Shown piece by piece: positions 34,425 to 45,264 of a DNA stretch of 64,000 nucleotides. The position numbers and the translations under genes are program-made. How positions within the stretch are numbered: the stretch's first letter is position 1; every line of letters begins with the position of its first letter. The notes beneath the pieces were generated by a model. The model was not told where the DNA came from. It saw only the letters and a program-made list of their open reading frames with translations, and made no database searches. Source of the DNA: Siphonodentalium dalli (Eukaryota; Mollusca; Scaphopoda; Gadilida; Siphonodentaliidae); NCBI GenBank assembly GCA_032622095.1, contig CP136061.1, positions 130,524,754 to 130,588,753 on the forward strand, read 5' to 3'.

Positions 34425-34430
34425 CATGTA
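34425..34430. other. putative 6-bp target duplication, left
   Basis: CATGTA directly precedes the left terminus and directly follows the right terminus at 47127-47132. Caution: CATGTA is part of a string that is common in this window, so chance is not excluded. Confidence 0.6.
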
Positions 34431-34499
34431 AGTAGTATTGTCTACCCTTTCTAGTAGATGGTTTGATCATGATTTGCTCCGCTCCTGATCCTGATCTAG

Positions 34500-34935
34500 C
34501 CGGGGTTATAGGTCACGACGCGGGGGTGAATATCGGTGAAGGTTATCACGCGTTATCGTGGCGGATATCTCTAGGTCAAGGACGAACAAAATAATTCCGC
34601 AACAAGCGGGCCGAGGTTATCACGAGAACAGCGCGTGATCGGGGGCGTGTATGTCTAAGTTATATATAACGAATCGGCGAAGGGTATCACCATAAACGAC
34701 GCGCGTACGTCTAGGTCCCCGGCAAACAATTCGGCGAAGGTTATCACGAGAATAGCGCGTGATCACGGGTGTATATATCTAGGTCACGGGTAAACGATAT
34801 ATTCCGCAACAAATCGGCGAAGGCTATCACGACATTAGCGCGTGATCGGGGGCGGGTACGTCTAAGCAAACAAAAATTTCCGCAACAAAGCGGTCGAGGT
34901 GATCACGAGAATAACGCGTGATCAACAAACAGCAA
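34500..34935 (+). repeat. terminal array of the left arm, ~70-95-bp units
   Basis: About six copies of CGGCGAAGGTTATCACG-GAATAGCGCGTGATC-type units (near 34532, 34608, 34675, 34731, 34814, 34889), interleaved with GTATGTCTAGGTCACGGG and ATATTCCGCAACAA. Each unit is partly self-complementary (TTATCACG ... GCGTGATC). The mirror array is at 46622-47057. It may be a binding or replication region, but that is inference. Confidence 0.85.
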
Positions 34936-35005
34936 TTTAGTTACAACAACTCGGTTAATGAGATAAGCACGCCGCAACAAGGTCACACACTACAGTAACA
35001 CGTCT

Positions 35006-35014
35006 TATATAAAT
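35006..35014 (+). promoter_or_regulatory. TATA box of the left zinc-finger gene
   Basis: TATATAAAT lies 89 bp before the ATG at 35103, with a GC-rich CCCCGCCCAGC stretch directly after it. A Pol II start about 25-30 bp downstream would give a leader of about 65 nt. The same box is in the right arm at 46543-46551 (minus). Confidence 0.7.
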
Positions 35015-35102
35015 CCCCGCCCAGCATCAAAAGTAGTACAGCTAACAACGTATTATCATAGCGGCTATCATCACAAAGGGGAAGATATTATATAGAAGAT
35101 AA

Positions 35103-35451
35103 ATGAAAGCCGTTCGAGTAACCGAATTATTAGCCGATATCGCTGATAAAAAGATACCGATGCTATATATTGGTACTATAAAAGGAAAATATAACGCGGT
35201 TATATTACGAGCATATATAATAGATCAAAGAATAAAGAATAATACCAAGAAAGCAAAGGCCAACACTCTATATCGACCGGCTATTCTGCGTCAAAAAAGA
35301 AAAACCGCGGTATCAACCCAGCAATATAACGTACTATCAAAAGTATCAAGGAAGCGCAAACAAATCCTTCAACCCAGAACAGACATATATCCGGACTATA
35401 AGGCTAACACCTATATACTTGCGATGGAAATATTACCAGACAACATCTTAT
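35103..35451 (+). CDS. zinc-finger gene, exon 1 (left arm), N-terminal region
   Basis: Begins at the first ATG after the TATA box. It reads MKAVRVTELLADIADKKIPM, YIGTIKGKYNAVILRAYI, then a lysine/arginine-rich section (KNNTKKAKAN, LRQKRK, SRKRKQILQ) suggesting a basic, probably nuclear protein. The frame stays open to 35549, but a donor at 35452 (TTAT|GTATGC) is likely. The join to the next recognised exon is not resolved: the simplest splice to 35728 would create a stop codon. The right-arm copy has one additional A in an A-run and loses the frame after about 67 codons. No known domain is recognised. Confidence 0.55.
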
Positions 35452-35727
35452 GTATGCTCCAGTCTATTTTATTCTTAATTATCATTGTGTACGTATCCCA
35501 GCTAATATATTGTAGAGTGAGGAGCAATGCCAAAAAATGTTGGCACTGACGACCAATAAGTCGAGCACCTAGATAATTGCCAGTATATACAGCCAGGTAA
35601 CCGACGTATGTATGCTCTGATCTATTTTAGTCTTAATTATCCTTATGCATGTATGTCGGGAGCCAATATATATATATATTGTACCGGTTTTAGTCTACTT
35701 TCCTATGCAGGTAAACTAACACTACAG

Positions 35728-35804
35728 AGTTTTGCAAAATCAGACGACAGAAATACGAGCTTTATTGTCAACAGGCGGAATTTCTAAACGGAAATAACAC
35801 AATG
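35728..35804 (+). CDS. zinc-finger gene, small internal exon (left arm)
   Basis: After the pyrimidine-rich tract ending CACTACAG, the frame reads FCKIRRQKYELYCQQAEFLN and GNNTM, then a GTATGT donor at 35805. The reading ends in phase 0, which matches the next exon at 36138. The acceptor choice is uncertain. The downstream intron contains very long A and T runs (35818-35905) whose lengths differ between arms. Confidence 0.5.
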
Positions 35805-36137
35805 GTATGTATAATTAAAAAAAAAAAAAAATTTGTTGTAAAAAAAAAATTTCACCTTTTTTTTTTTCAAAAAATAAATTTTTTTTTTTTTTTTTTTTTT
35901 TTTTTCTCAACAATATAGTCATGTCATATATCAAATTACTCGTCTCGAAGTATCGACTACAACGCAGCAACTTTTATCAAAATTGTATGTACCTATTTGG
36001 AATTAATTAAAGAAATGTTATAACACTATTTCCAAATGCTAGACGTTGGGGTTATATTACTGCCCTATATCAAAAAGGTTTTTTATTCGTTTTTTTTTTT
36101 TTACCTTCTTCTTCTTACTCCTTGTATTACCTTTTAG

Positions 36138-36310
36138 GAAATCGACCGCGACAATGAACTATCACCACCACCACCACTATAAACTTCTATTGTATCAAAC
36201 ACAAAGATATATCAAGAAAAATGTCCAAAGTGCGAATATATGTGCCAATCAAATGTCGACAAGCTTAATCATGAAGATTTACATTGGATAATATCTGCCA
36301 AACGTATTCC
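36138..36310 (+). pseudogene. zinc-finger 1 exon, left arm, broken
   Basis: Acceptor TTACCTTTTAG and donor GTGAGT are intact. Compared with the right-arm counterpart (45265-45444), this copy has a C-to-A change that makes a stop codon after the four-proline stretch. It also has a 7-nt deletion between CAT repeats, just after the second zinc-binding histidine. Either lesion truncates the protein before the finger array. The exon is 173 nt here against 180 in the right arm. Confidence 0.85.
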
Positions 36311-36421
36311 GTGAGTATTATCTTTGTATGTATAGTTGTATTTATTATACCTAAATAAATTTCTAATTGTAGGGGAAATAAATTCTGTGGAAGTCAATTA
36401 TTTATTTACTTCTATTTAAAG

Positions 36422-36613
36422 GTTACTCCCAGTGAATTCGCCTGCAGTCAGTGTGATAAGGTGTATACTCAGAAGAAAACCCTCTCTCGCCACCTGCGGG
36501 CACAACACGACGGTATTCAATACCCGTGTTCAAAATGCGGTAAACTGTTCAAATACAGAAGCGATAGCGTGAAACACGAGAAGGTCTGCGCAAGTGTGTT
36601 CCAATATCACAAG
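36422..36613 (+). CDS. zinc fingers 2-3 exon (left arm)
   Basis: 192 nt, phase 0 at both ends, acceptor TATTTAAAG and donor GTATGT. It encodes two fingers: FACSQCDKVYTQKKTLSRHL ending in RAQH (C-x2-C-x12-H-x4-H, C2H2), then YPCSKCGKLFKYRSDSVKHE ending KVC, where the last ligand is cysteine (C2HC). It is a tandem relative of the first half of the next exon (same TQKK.L.RH and KYRSD.VKHEKVC blocks), so the exons arose by duplication. Confidence 0.85.
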
Positions 36614-36732
36614 GTATGTATGATATATGTTTAATGGTAAAAAAAAAAAAAAAATTATCCTTTTGATGTAGGTGGGACAGATATTATGTAACTATATACG
36701 ACGTAGTATCAGTATTTTTTATTTATTTTCAG

Positions 36733-37125
36733 GAGGTCGTATTCGCCTGCGATCGGTGTGCCAAGGTGTTTACCCAAAAGAAAAACCTAGCTCGTCACGA
36801 GCGGACGCAACACGACCATAATCAATACCCGTGCTCAAAATGTGGTAAAGTATACAAATACAGAAGCGATAGGGTAAAACACGAGAAAGTATGCGCGGAT
36901 ATCCGCACCTCGTATTCGTGTTCAATATGTTCCAAATCGTTCGAAAATAAAAGCAACAAGAAGAGACACGAACTGATATGCGTCGGCACCGACCACGTTT
37001 GTCACGTTTGTCAAATGAGGTGTTCTACGGCGGGGGGACTCAGACAACATCACGACACTCATCAAAGACAACAGAAAAGAAAATGTAGCGATATAACTTA
37101 TTCCGTAGTGCCACCTGGATTTTAG
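36733..37125 (+). CDS. zinc fingers 4-7 terminal exon (left arm)
   Basis: Acceptor TTTATTTTCAG, 393 nt ending in TAG. Four fingers: ACDRCAKVFTQKKNLARHER..H (C2H2), YPCSKCGKVYKYRSDRVKHE..C (C2HC), YSCSICSKSFENKSNKKRHE..C (C2HC) and VCHVCQMRCSTAGGLRQHHD (H at the end, C2H2). A basic tail RQQKRK and a short C-terminus VVPPGF follow. C2H2 arrays usually bind nucleic acid, and here the target is unknown. The right-arm copy (44457-44849) differs by about one residue (C to R after QQKRK). A poly(A) signal follows at 37198. Confidence 0.9.
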   Translation, partial: EVVFACDRCAKVFTQKKNLARHERTQHDHNQYPCSKCGKVYKYRSDRVKHEKVCADIRTSYSCSICSKSFENKSNKKRHELICVGTDHVCHVCQMRCSTAGGLRQHHDTHQRQQKRKCSDITYSVVPPGF

Positions 37126-37197
37126 GCAACAACCAGATGGCTCCACCTATCGATTTAAACCCTATACATTTGATAAACGGATTGCTTCAGTCACACG

Positions 37198-37203
37198 AAT
37201 AAA
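37198..37203 (+). terminator. AATAAA poly(A) signal, left zinc-finger gene
   Basis: AATAAA lies 73 nt after the stop codon. The mirror signal in the right arm is at 44379-44384 on the minus strand. Several (AAAATAA)-like runs follow. Confidence 0.65.
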
Positions 37204-37349
37204 TCCTTGTTATTACCTATATATTCTAACAAAACAAAAAAAACAAAAAATAATAAAATAAAAATAAAAAATAATAATAACAAAGAAATAGTGTATATAT
37301 ATTTTAATAGGAACCTTTACCCCCCCCCCCACTTGATGTATTCTTTAAT

Positions 37350-38500
37350 CGTTCATTTCTCTTTATTATCGTTCATTTATAGCATTATTAGAAGAAATTT
37401 AGTCTAAAATCTCCATTACATGGAGACAATAAAGAGCCCATATGGTGTAGACTAATGCATAAATACTTCATGTATTCTTTTCACCAATTATATGTATTGT
37501 ACATCCTATACATTTAGTCTGTTATACAGAGGAAACAAAGCATGTACTACGTGGCAGTTTCATATGACGATAAGACCTACTATGTGAACATATGTGCATA
37601 TTAATTTCACATATTCTTCTCAAAACGCTCTATTTTATACGGGGGTATCAAACATTGGTCTGGAAAAGGCCTGCTATGTGGACGCGTGTATACATATTGA
37701 CTTCATATATGCATTCATAGTTCATTTCTCTTAATTGTCGTTCATTTAATAGCATTATTAGTAGAAATATAGTCTAAAACCGTCGGTATATGGATAATAT
37801 ATAGCGTCAATACTGTTTTATTGTTGGTAACGCAAATTATTGCATCATGTATCGCAACTAAACAAGCGAGACAACTCATAAATTCTTAATAGTTCTGATG
37901 TCTATGGCAGTTCACAGAGTGTATATTTTCATTGTTGTTACCATTTTAGTGCATAAATTACTGATTTCTGTGTAAGAACGCTGGTCTCCATTGTTGTTAG
38001 GATTGTGCCTATAACCGTCCATATTCTTAAAGCAAGTGCGGTACCTCTATGTGATATGATGTATAAAAATTTCCATTTTCACAGGTAAATCACGTATAAA
38101 CGCTCTTTAATGTATAGTTAAACTGAGTTTTCACATGCAGGGCTATGTCTTTGTGGACTATATACGTGGTATACTTCAGTATATACACGAAGTGAATGTG
38201 TTCTAAGTATGCGTATCTGATGTATGTATACGTCCGTGTTTCTTAAAGCAAATCCAATACATATTAGTGCGTTATATTATGATGTACATTAAGTGCCCTT
38301 TTCACTGTTAAATCAAGTAAAAAAGCCCTCTACTATAGTTAACTATTCAGTTCCACACACGCTATAAGCTCTATGGTGGTCCGGTGTGTCTTATCAATAT
38401 GCCATTATATGCACGAATGTAATGTGTTCAAATATGTGGGTTATGATGTATACTTTAATGTTAAAGTATATAAGCACTCTTTAAGATATGCATATGCAGA
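37350..38500. repeat. degenerate tandem repeats, left arm
   Basis: The block CGTTCATTT.ATAGCATTAT followed by TAG.AGAAAT.TAGTCTAAAA occurs at 37370 and 37738 (period ~369). AGTTAAACTGAGTTTTCACA and AGTTAACTATTCAGTTCCAC, about 225 bp apart, mark another period. Strongly diverged. The mirror is at 43080-44230. Confidence 0.55.
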
Positions 38501-39229
38501 ATGTTGCCTCTTTACTCTGACAGAAAAAAAAAGGAATATATAATTTTGAATACTACTCTTCATAAAACGTTAGAAAACCATAATCTAACAACTAATATCG
38601 AAGAACAATGTAATTACTTGATAAGCATTGTAAATATTTCGTCTGTTTTAAATAAAATGGAAATATTTCGTCTATTTGAAATACAGTTGGAAGCAACAAT
38701 CAAGTATTTAAATGAAATTTGGACCAAAATCTTATAATTTGAGAAAACGTATATAATTTCTATCGAAGTCTTATAATAAAGGAAGGCTTTGTGCGAATCC
38801 ATTCGGTCTAATGTGTGAATGTGTTCATCATCGCAAATATAATGATGCAGAAATGAATACTTCCTAGAAAAATGTTAACATAGCTTGTATTTAACCGAAA
38901 TAATATAGCATTTGAGTTAAAATGTTTCATATTAGGACCATAACGAACCAATGCATAAAAATACAATATTTTGTTTTTCATTCTCGATCAAAATAATGCA
39001 GGGTTGTCAATTATCAACAAAAAACAAAAACTTTGAAACAAAAAAAAACGATGACATAAGAACGAATATCCAAGAGCTAGTGTGAAAATAACCCTCACAG
39101 TTATTAAAAAAAAAACAATAAAAAATTCAGTTTTCGAGTAAGTCCTTCATAATTATTGAATGTTTTCGTCTATGTTGGATCAAATTTGACACAAAAATCA
39201 ATTAGCTCACTAACAGTTCGCGCAATATC
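38501..39229. other. AT-rich arm segment without recognised gene
   Basis: Contains a 78-codon open frame (38501-38737). In the mirror arm it appears as a 121-codon frame (43208-42843) because a short indel joins it to upstream sequence. GTCT..TTGAAATA-type phrases are repeated inside. Not convincing as a gene. Confidence 0.4.
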
Positions 39230-40430
39230 TCATATTTTGAGAAAACGTTTGCAATTTTAGACAACAATATTGCTAGTGAAGATGAATATTTCATCCTGGA
39301 ACTCATGAAATATGATAAAAATAGATGTAAAGACACTTCACGAGACCTCATATCTTTGAGTTATGAACATAAAGTCATCTCATAGTGCCAATGTACCCCA
39401 TAATTTGGTCAGGAGAAATATGTATTTCATATTTGACCCTTCATCTATGGTAAAAAATGAATTAAGGGACATGGGAGTGGAACCTAGACATTAACCTAGA
39501 GCATAAATTGACTCAATTTTGCAATTTTAGGCAACATTCTTGCCAGGGAAAGTGTATATTTCATGTTGGAGCTCATCAAATGTGATAAACATGCATCAAA
39601 AGGCACTTACTGAGCTCTGATGACTTTGAGTTATGACAACAACGGCATCTCATACTAGATTGTAAGCCATAATTTGGTCAGGAAAAGTGTAAATTTCATA
39701 CGTTATCCTACATGTGTTTTAACAATCAATGTAATTACACCCCATCGGTCGCCTAGACACAGCGTAAAGGTTCTCAAGTTTTCAACTGTAGGCCACAATG
39801 TCGGCAGTGAAGGTAAACATTTCATGTTGGAACCCATGAAATGTGATAAAATGGATAAAAAAGACACTTCATGAATACTTATGACTGAGTTATGAACATA
39901 AAGGGACCTCATAGTGTATTGTAGGTCATAATTTGGTCAGGAAAATTGTAAATTTCATGTCTTAAGCTCCATGTGTTTTAAAAATATATTTAATTACAGC
40001 CATTGGGTCCCTAGAGATCAATCCACAGTCCATATTTAGTCCATATGCAATTTTAGGGAACAGTATTGCTAGCGAAGGTGAACATTCCATGCTGGAACTC
40101 ATGAAATATGATAAAAATAGATGAAAAGACACTTTCTGAGGCCTTGGTCAGGAGAAATGTGTATTGTATTTTGACCCTTGATGCGTGGTAGCAATCAATG
40201 AAATTACACCCCATGGTATCCTCAGATATGAAGCAACATCATAAATGCACTCAGTTTTGGCAATTTAGAAAACATTGTTGATAGGGAAGTTGTACATGTC
40301 ATGTTGGAACCGGTGAAATGTGGTAATAATTGATCAAAAGACACTCGATGAGCCCTGATGGGTTTCAATTATGGTCATAAAGGCATCTGATAGTGTCATT
40401 ATACAACGGGGAAATTTGTGAAGCGCTAAC
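39230..40430. repeat. ~265-bp degenerate tandem array, 5 units, left arm
   Basis: The phrase TTTCATG.TGGAAC.CATGAA followed by AT.TGATAAA and AAAAGACACTT..TGAG recurs near 39290, 39560, 39815, 40085 and 40290. It alternates with CATAATTTGGTCAGGA and AAATTTCAT blocks. The last period is shortened (~205 bp). The mirror array is at 41150-42350. Confidence 0.85.
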
Positions 40431-40618
40431 AAAGCGTATCTACACGGTGTTATACGATCCAAAATGATCCTGATATAAGAAATGCAATCTAGATCATACT
40501 CAGTATCTTCGTATCGACTGAATATATCGTTATTCGATGGTGTTCCCGACATACCTCCGTCTTTACTTTTCTTATGCCTTTGTAAATTGTAGTTTGTCGA
40601 TAATATATTTCTGCACAA
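40334..40618 (-). CDS. second arm gene, partial C2H2 finger plus acidic tail (left arm)
   Basis: The frame runs outward from the palindrome centre and is open upstream of the first codon given here. The translation begins inside a finger, GCHLCRNILSTNYNLQRHKK (C-x2-C-x12-H, fourth ligand missing), and continues GMSGTPSNNDIFSRYEDTEY and CISYIRIILDRITPCRYALL. The right-arm copy at 40960-41244 encodes the same residues, so this is the most conserved section of the arms. There may be a donor after RHKK (AAAA|GTAAAG) with the rest in another exon. The start codon and promoter are unresolved (a TAAATAGAGG stretch sits near the centre). Function unknown. Confidence 0.5.
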   Translation of the reverse strand: MCRNILSTNYNLQRHKKSKDGGMSGTPSNNDIFSRYEDTEYDLDCISYIRIILDRITPCRYALLALHKFPRCIMTLSDAFMTIIETHQGSSSVF

Positions 40619-40774
40619 ATGGCACCCGTGTATTGTCTCGAATCATGGGAAGAACTATCGTCCTTATACCAACGAAAAGACGAGCGAATATGGTGTGGTA
40701 TTATAAACTCGCCGCCTTCGTACCTCTATTTATCGTTTAGAGTTATTGTTCTTAGATAAAAAAAAATTGGCGCG

Positions 40775-40802
40775 CGTGCGGCCCCCTTATCCCCACTGCC
40801 GC
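40775..40802. other. 28-bp asymmetric spacer at the palindrome centre
   Basis: A GC-rich spacer between the two arm ends ATTGGCGCG / CGCGCCAAT. It contains GCGGC and GCCGC near its edges, which would pair and leave a loop of about 16-18 nt. It is the only part of the 12.7 kb without a mirror copy. Confidence 0.9.
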
Positions 40803-40959
40803 CGCGCCAATTTTTTTTTTATCAAAGAACAATAACTCTAAACGATAAATAGAGGTACGAAGGCGGCGAGTTTATAATACCACACCATATTCGCTCGTCT
40901 TTTCGTTGGTATAAGGACGATAGTTCTTCCCATGATTCGAGACAATACACGGGTGCCAT

Positions 40960-41244
40960 TTGTGCAGAAATATATTATCGACGAACTACAATTTACAAAG
41001 GCATAAGAAAAGTAAAGACGGAGGTATGTCGGGAACACCATCGAATAACGATATATTCAGTCGATACGAAGATACTGAGTATGATCTAGATTGCATTTCT
41101 TATATCAGGATCATTTTGGATCGTATAACACCGTGTAGATACGCTTTGTTAGCGCTTCACAAATTTCCCCGTTGTATAATGACACTATCAGATGCCTTTA
41201 TGACCATAATTGAAACCCATCAGGGCTCATCGAGTGTCTTTTGA
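40960..41244 (+). CDS. second arm gene, right-arm copy
   Basis: Identical in translation to 40334-40618 (minus). Upstream in the same frame are FETIHGCH residues after a stop at 40933, then the finger and the acidic segment. Reads away from the centre. See the left copy for details and doubts. Confidence 0.5.
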   Translation: MCRNILSTNYNLQRHKKSKDGGMSGTPSNNDIFSRYEDTEYDLDCISYIRIILDRITPCRYALLALHKFPRCIMTLSDAFMTIIETHQGSSSVF

Positions 41245-42350
41245 TCAATTATTACCACATTTCACCGGTTCCAACATGACATGTACAACTTCCCTATCAA
41301 CAATGTTTTCTAAATTGCCAAAACTGAGTGCATTTATGATGTTGCTTCATATCTGAGGATACCATGGGGTGTAATTTCATTGATTGCTACCACGCATCAA
41401 GGGTCAAAATACAATACACATTTCTCCTGACCAAGGCCTCAGAAAGTGTCTTTTCATCTATTTTTATCATATTTCATGAGTTCCAGCATGGAATGTTCAC
41501 CTTCGCTAGCAATACTGTTCCCTAAAATTGCATATGGACTAAATATGGACTGTGGATTGATCTCTAGGGACCCAATGGCTGTAATTAAATATATTTTTAA
41601 AACACATGGAGCTTAAGACATGAAATTTACAATTTTCCTGACCAAATTATGACCTACAATACACTATGAGGTCCCTTTATGTTCATAACTCAGTCATAAG
41701 TATTCATGAAGTGTCTTTTTTATCCATTTTATCACATTTCATGGGTTCCAACATGAAATGTTTACCTTCACTGCCGACATTGTGGCCTACAGTTGAAAAC
41801 TTGAGAACCTTTACGCTGTGTCTAGGCGACCGATGGGGTGTAATTACATTGATTGTTAAAACACATGTAGGATAACGTATGAAATTTACACTTTTCCTGA
41901 CCAAATTATGGCTTACAATCTAGTATGAGATGCCGTTGTTGTCATAACTCAAAGTCATCAGAGCTCAGTAAGTGCCTTTTGATGCATGTTTATCACATTT
42001 GATGAGCTCCAACATGAAATATACACTTTCCCTGGCAAGAATGTTGCCTAAAATTGCAAAATTGAGTCAATTTATGCTCTAGGTTAATGTCTAGGTTCCA
42101 CTCCCATGTCCCTTAATTCATTTTTTACCATAGATGAAGGGTCAAATATGAAATACATATTTCTCCTGACCAAATTATGGGGTACATTGGCACTATGAGA
42201 TGACTTTATGTTCATAACTCAAAGATATGAGGTCTCGTGAAGTGTCTTTACATCTATTTTTATCATATTTCATGAGTTCCAGGATGAAATATTCATCTTC
42301 ACTAGCAATATTGTTGTCTAAAATTGCAAACGTTTTCTCAAAATATGAGA
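41150..42350. repeat. ~265-bp degenerate tandem array, right arm
   Basis: Mirror of 39230-40430. Recurring CCAACATGAAATGT.TAC.TT and TCCTGACCAAATTATG blocks on the + strand. Confidence 0.85.
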
Positions 42351-44378
42351 TATTGCGCGAACTGTTAGTGAGCTAATTGATTTTTGTGTCAAATTTGATC
42401 CAACATAGACGAAAACATTCAATAATTATGAAGGACTTACTCGAAAACTGAATTTTTTATTGTTTTTTTTTTTTAATAACTGTGAGGGTTATTTTCACAC
42501 TAGCTCTTGGATATTCGTTCTTATGTCATCGTTTTTTTTTGTTTCAAAGTATTTGTTTTTTGTTGATAATTGACAACCCTGCATTATTTTGATCGAGAAT
42601 GAAAAACAAAATATTGTATTTTTATGCATTGGTTCGTTATGGTCCTAATATGAAACATTTTAACTCAAATGCTATATTATTTCGGTTAAATACAAGCTAT
42701 GTTAACATTTTTCTAGGAAGTATTCATTTCTGCATCATTATATTTGCGATGATGAACACATTCACACATTAGACCGAATGGATTCGCACAAAGCCTTCCT
42801 TTATTATAAGACTTCGATAGAAATTATATACGTTTTCTCAAATTATAAGATTTTGGTCCAAATTTCATTTAAATACTTGATTGTTGCTTCCAACTGTATT
42901 TCAAATAGACGAAATATTTCCATTTTATTTAAAACAGACGAAATATTTACAATGCTTATCAAGTAATTACATTGTTCTTCGATATTAGTTGTTAGATTAT
43001 GGTTTTCTAACGTTTTATGAAGAGTAGTATTCAAAATTATATATTCCTTTTTTTTTTCTGTCAGTGTAAAGAGGCAACATTCTGCATATGCATATCTTAA
43101 AGAGTGCTTATATACTTTAACATTAAAGTATACATCATAACCCACATATTTGAACACATTACATTCGTGCATATAATGGCATATTGATAAGACACACCGG
43201 ACCACCATAGAGCTTATAGCGTGTGTGGAACTGAATAGTTAACTATAGTAGAGGGCTTTTTTACTTGATTTAACAGTGAAAAGGGCACTTAATGTACATC
43301 ATAATATAACGCACTAATATGTATTGGATTTGCTTTAAGAAACACGGACGTATACATACATCAGATACGCATACTTAGAACACATTCACTTCGTGTATAT
43401 ACTGAAGTATACCACGTATATAGTCCACAAAGACATAGCCCTGCATGTGAAAACTCAGTTTAACTATACATTAAAGAGCGTTTATACGTGATTTACCTGT
43501 GAAAATGGAAATTTTTATACATCATATCACATAGAGGTACCGGACTTGCTTTAAGAATATGGACGGTTATAGGCACAATCATAACAACAATGGAGACCAG
43601 CGTTCTTACACAGAAATCAGTAATTTATGCACTAAAATGGTAACAACAATGAAAATATACACTCTGTGAACTGCCATAGACATCAGAACTATTAAGAATT
43701 TATGAGTGTCTCGCTTGTTTAGTTGCGATACATGATGCAATAATTTGCGTTACCAACAATAAAACAGTATTGACGCTATATATTATCCATATACCGACGG
43801 TTTTAGACTATATTTCTACTAATAATGCTATTAAATGAACGACAATTAAGAGAAATGAACTATGAATGCATATATGAAGTCAATATGTATACACGCGTCC
43901 ACATAGCAGGCCTTTTCCAGACCAATGTTTGATACCCCCGTATAAAATAGAGCGTTTTGAGAAGAATATGTGAAATTAATATGCACATATGTTCACATAG
44001 TAGGTCTTATCGTCATATGAAACTGCCACGTAGTACATGCTTTGTTTCCTCTGTATAACAGACTAAATGTATAGGATGTACAATACATATAATTGGTGAA
44101 AAGAATACATGAAGTATTTATGCATTAGTCTACACCATATGGGCTCTTTATTGTCTCCATGTAATGGAGATTTTAGACTAAATTTCTTCTAATAATGCTA
44201 TAAATGAACGATAATAAAGAGAAATGAACGATTAAAGAATACATCAAGTGGGGGGGGGGGGTAAAGGTTCATATTAAAATATATATACACTATTTCTTTG
44301 TTATTATTATTTTTTATTTTTATTTTATTATTATTATTATTTTTTTTTTTTGTTAGAATATATAGGTAATAACAAGGA
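42351..44378. repeat. mirror of the left-arm AT-rich and degenerate repeat segment
   Basis: Reverse complement of about 37204-39229. Differences are mostly homopolymer lengths (poly-G near 44252, poly-A/T near 44340) and single bases. No recognised gene. Confidence 0.7.
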
Positions 44379-44456
44379 TTTATTCGTGTGACTGAAGCAA
44401 TCCGTTTATCAAATGTATAGGGTTTAAATCGATAGGTGGAGCCATCTGGTTGTTGC

Positions 44457-44849
44457 CTAAAATCCAGGTGGCACTACGGAATAAGTTATATCGCTACGTT
44501 TTCTTTTCTGTTGTCTTTGATGAGTGTCGTGATGTTGTCTGAGTCCCCCCGCCGTAGAACACCTCATTTGACAAACGTGACAAACGTGGTCGGTGCCGAC
44601 GCATATCAGTTCGTGTCTCTTCTTGTTGCTTTTATTTTCGAACGATTTGGAACATATTGAACACGAATACGAGGTGCGGATATCCGCGCATACTTTCTCG
44701 TGTTTTACCCTATCGCTTCTGTATTTGTATACTTTACCACATTTTGAGCACGGGTATTGATTATGGTCGTGTTGCGTCCGCTCGTGACGAGCTAGGTTTT
44801 TCTTTTGGGTAAACACCTTGGCACACCGATCGCAGGCGAATACGACCTC
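44457..44849 (-). CDS. zinc fingers 4-7 terminal exon (right arm)
   Basis: Mirror of 36733-37125 with intact acceptor, four fingers and stop. The cysteine after the basic QQKRK run in the left arm is arginine here. AATAAA follows at 44384-44379. Confidence 0.9.
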   Translation of the reverse strand, partial: EVVFACDRCAKVFTQKKNLARHERTQHDHNQYPCSKCGKVYKYRSDRVKHEKVCADIRTSYSCSICSKSFENKSNKKRHELICVGTDHVCHVCQMRCSTAGGLRQHHDTHQRQQKRKRSDITYSVVPPGF

Positions 44850-44961
44850 CTGAAAATAAATAAAAAATACTGATACTACGTCGTATATAGTTACATAATA
44901 TCTGTCCCACCTACATCAAAAGGATAATTTTTTTTTACCATTAAACATATATCATACATAC

Positions 44962-45153
44962 CTTGTGATATTGGAACACACTTGCGCAGACCTTCTCGTG
45001 TTTCACGCTATCGCTTCTGTATTTGAACAGTTTACCGCATTTTGAACACGGGTATTGAATACCGTCGTGTTGTGCCCGCAGGTGGCGAGAGAGGGTTTTC
45101 TTCTGAGTATACACCTTATCACACTGACTGCAGGCGAATTCACTGGGAGTAAC
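44962..45153 (-). CDS. zinc fingers 2-3 exon (right arm)
   Basis: Mirror of 36422-36613. Splice sites are conserved, both finger motifs are present, and the phase is 0 at both ends. Confidence 0.85.
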
Positions 45154-45264
45154 CTTTAAATAGAAGTAAATAAATAATTGACTTCCACAGAATTTATTTC
45201 CCCTACAATTAGAAATTTATTTAGGTATAATAAATACAACTATACATACAAAGATAATACTCAC

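Noticed and set aside
40537-41041. 66-67-codon mirrored frames (40537-40740 +, 40838-41041 -) as genes
   Set aside because: They are antisense to the zinc-finger-like frames 40334-40618 and 40960-41244 and to the centre; the outward frames are the better reading.
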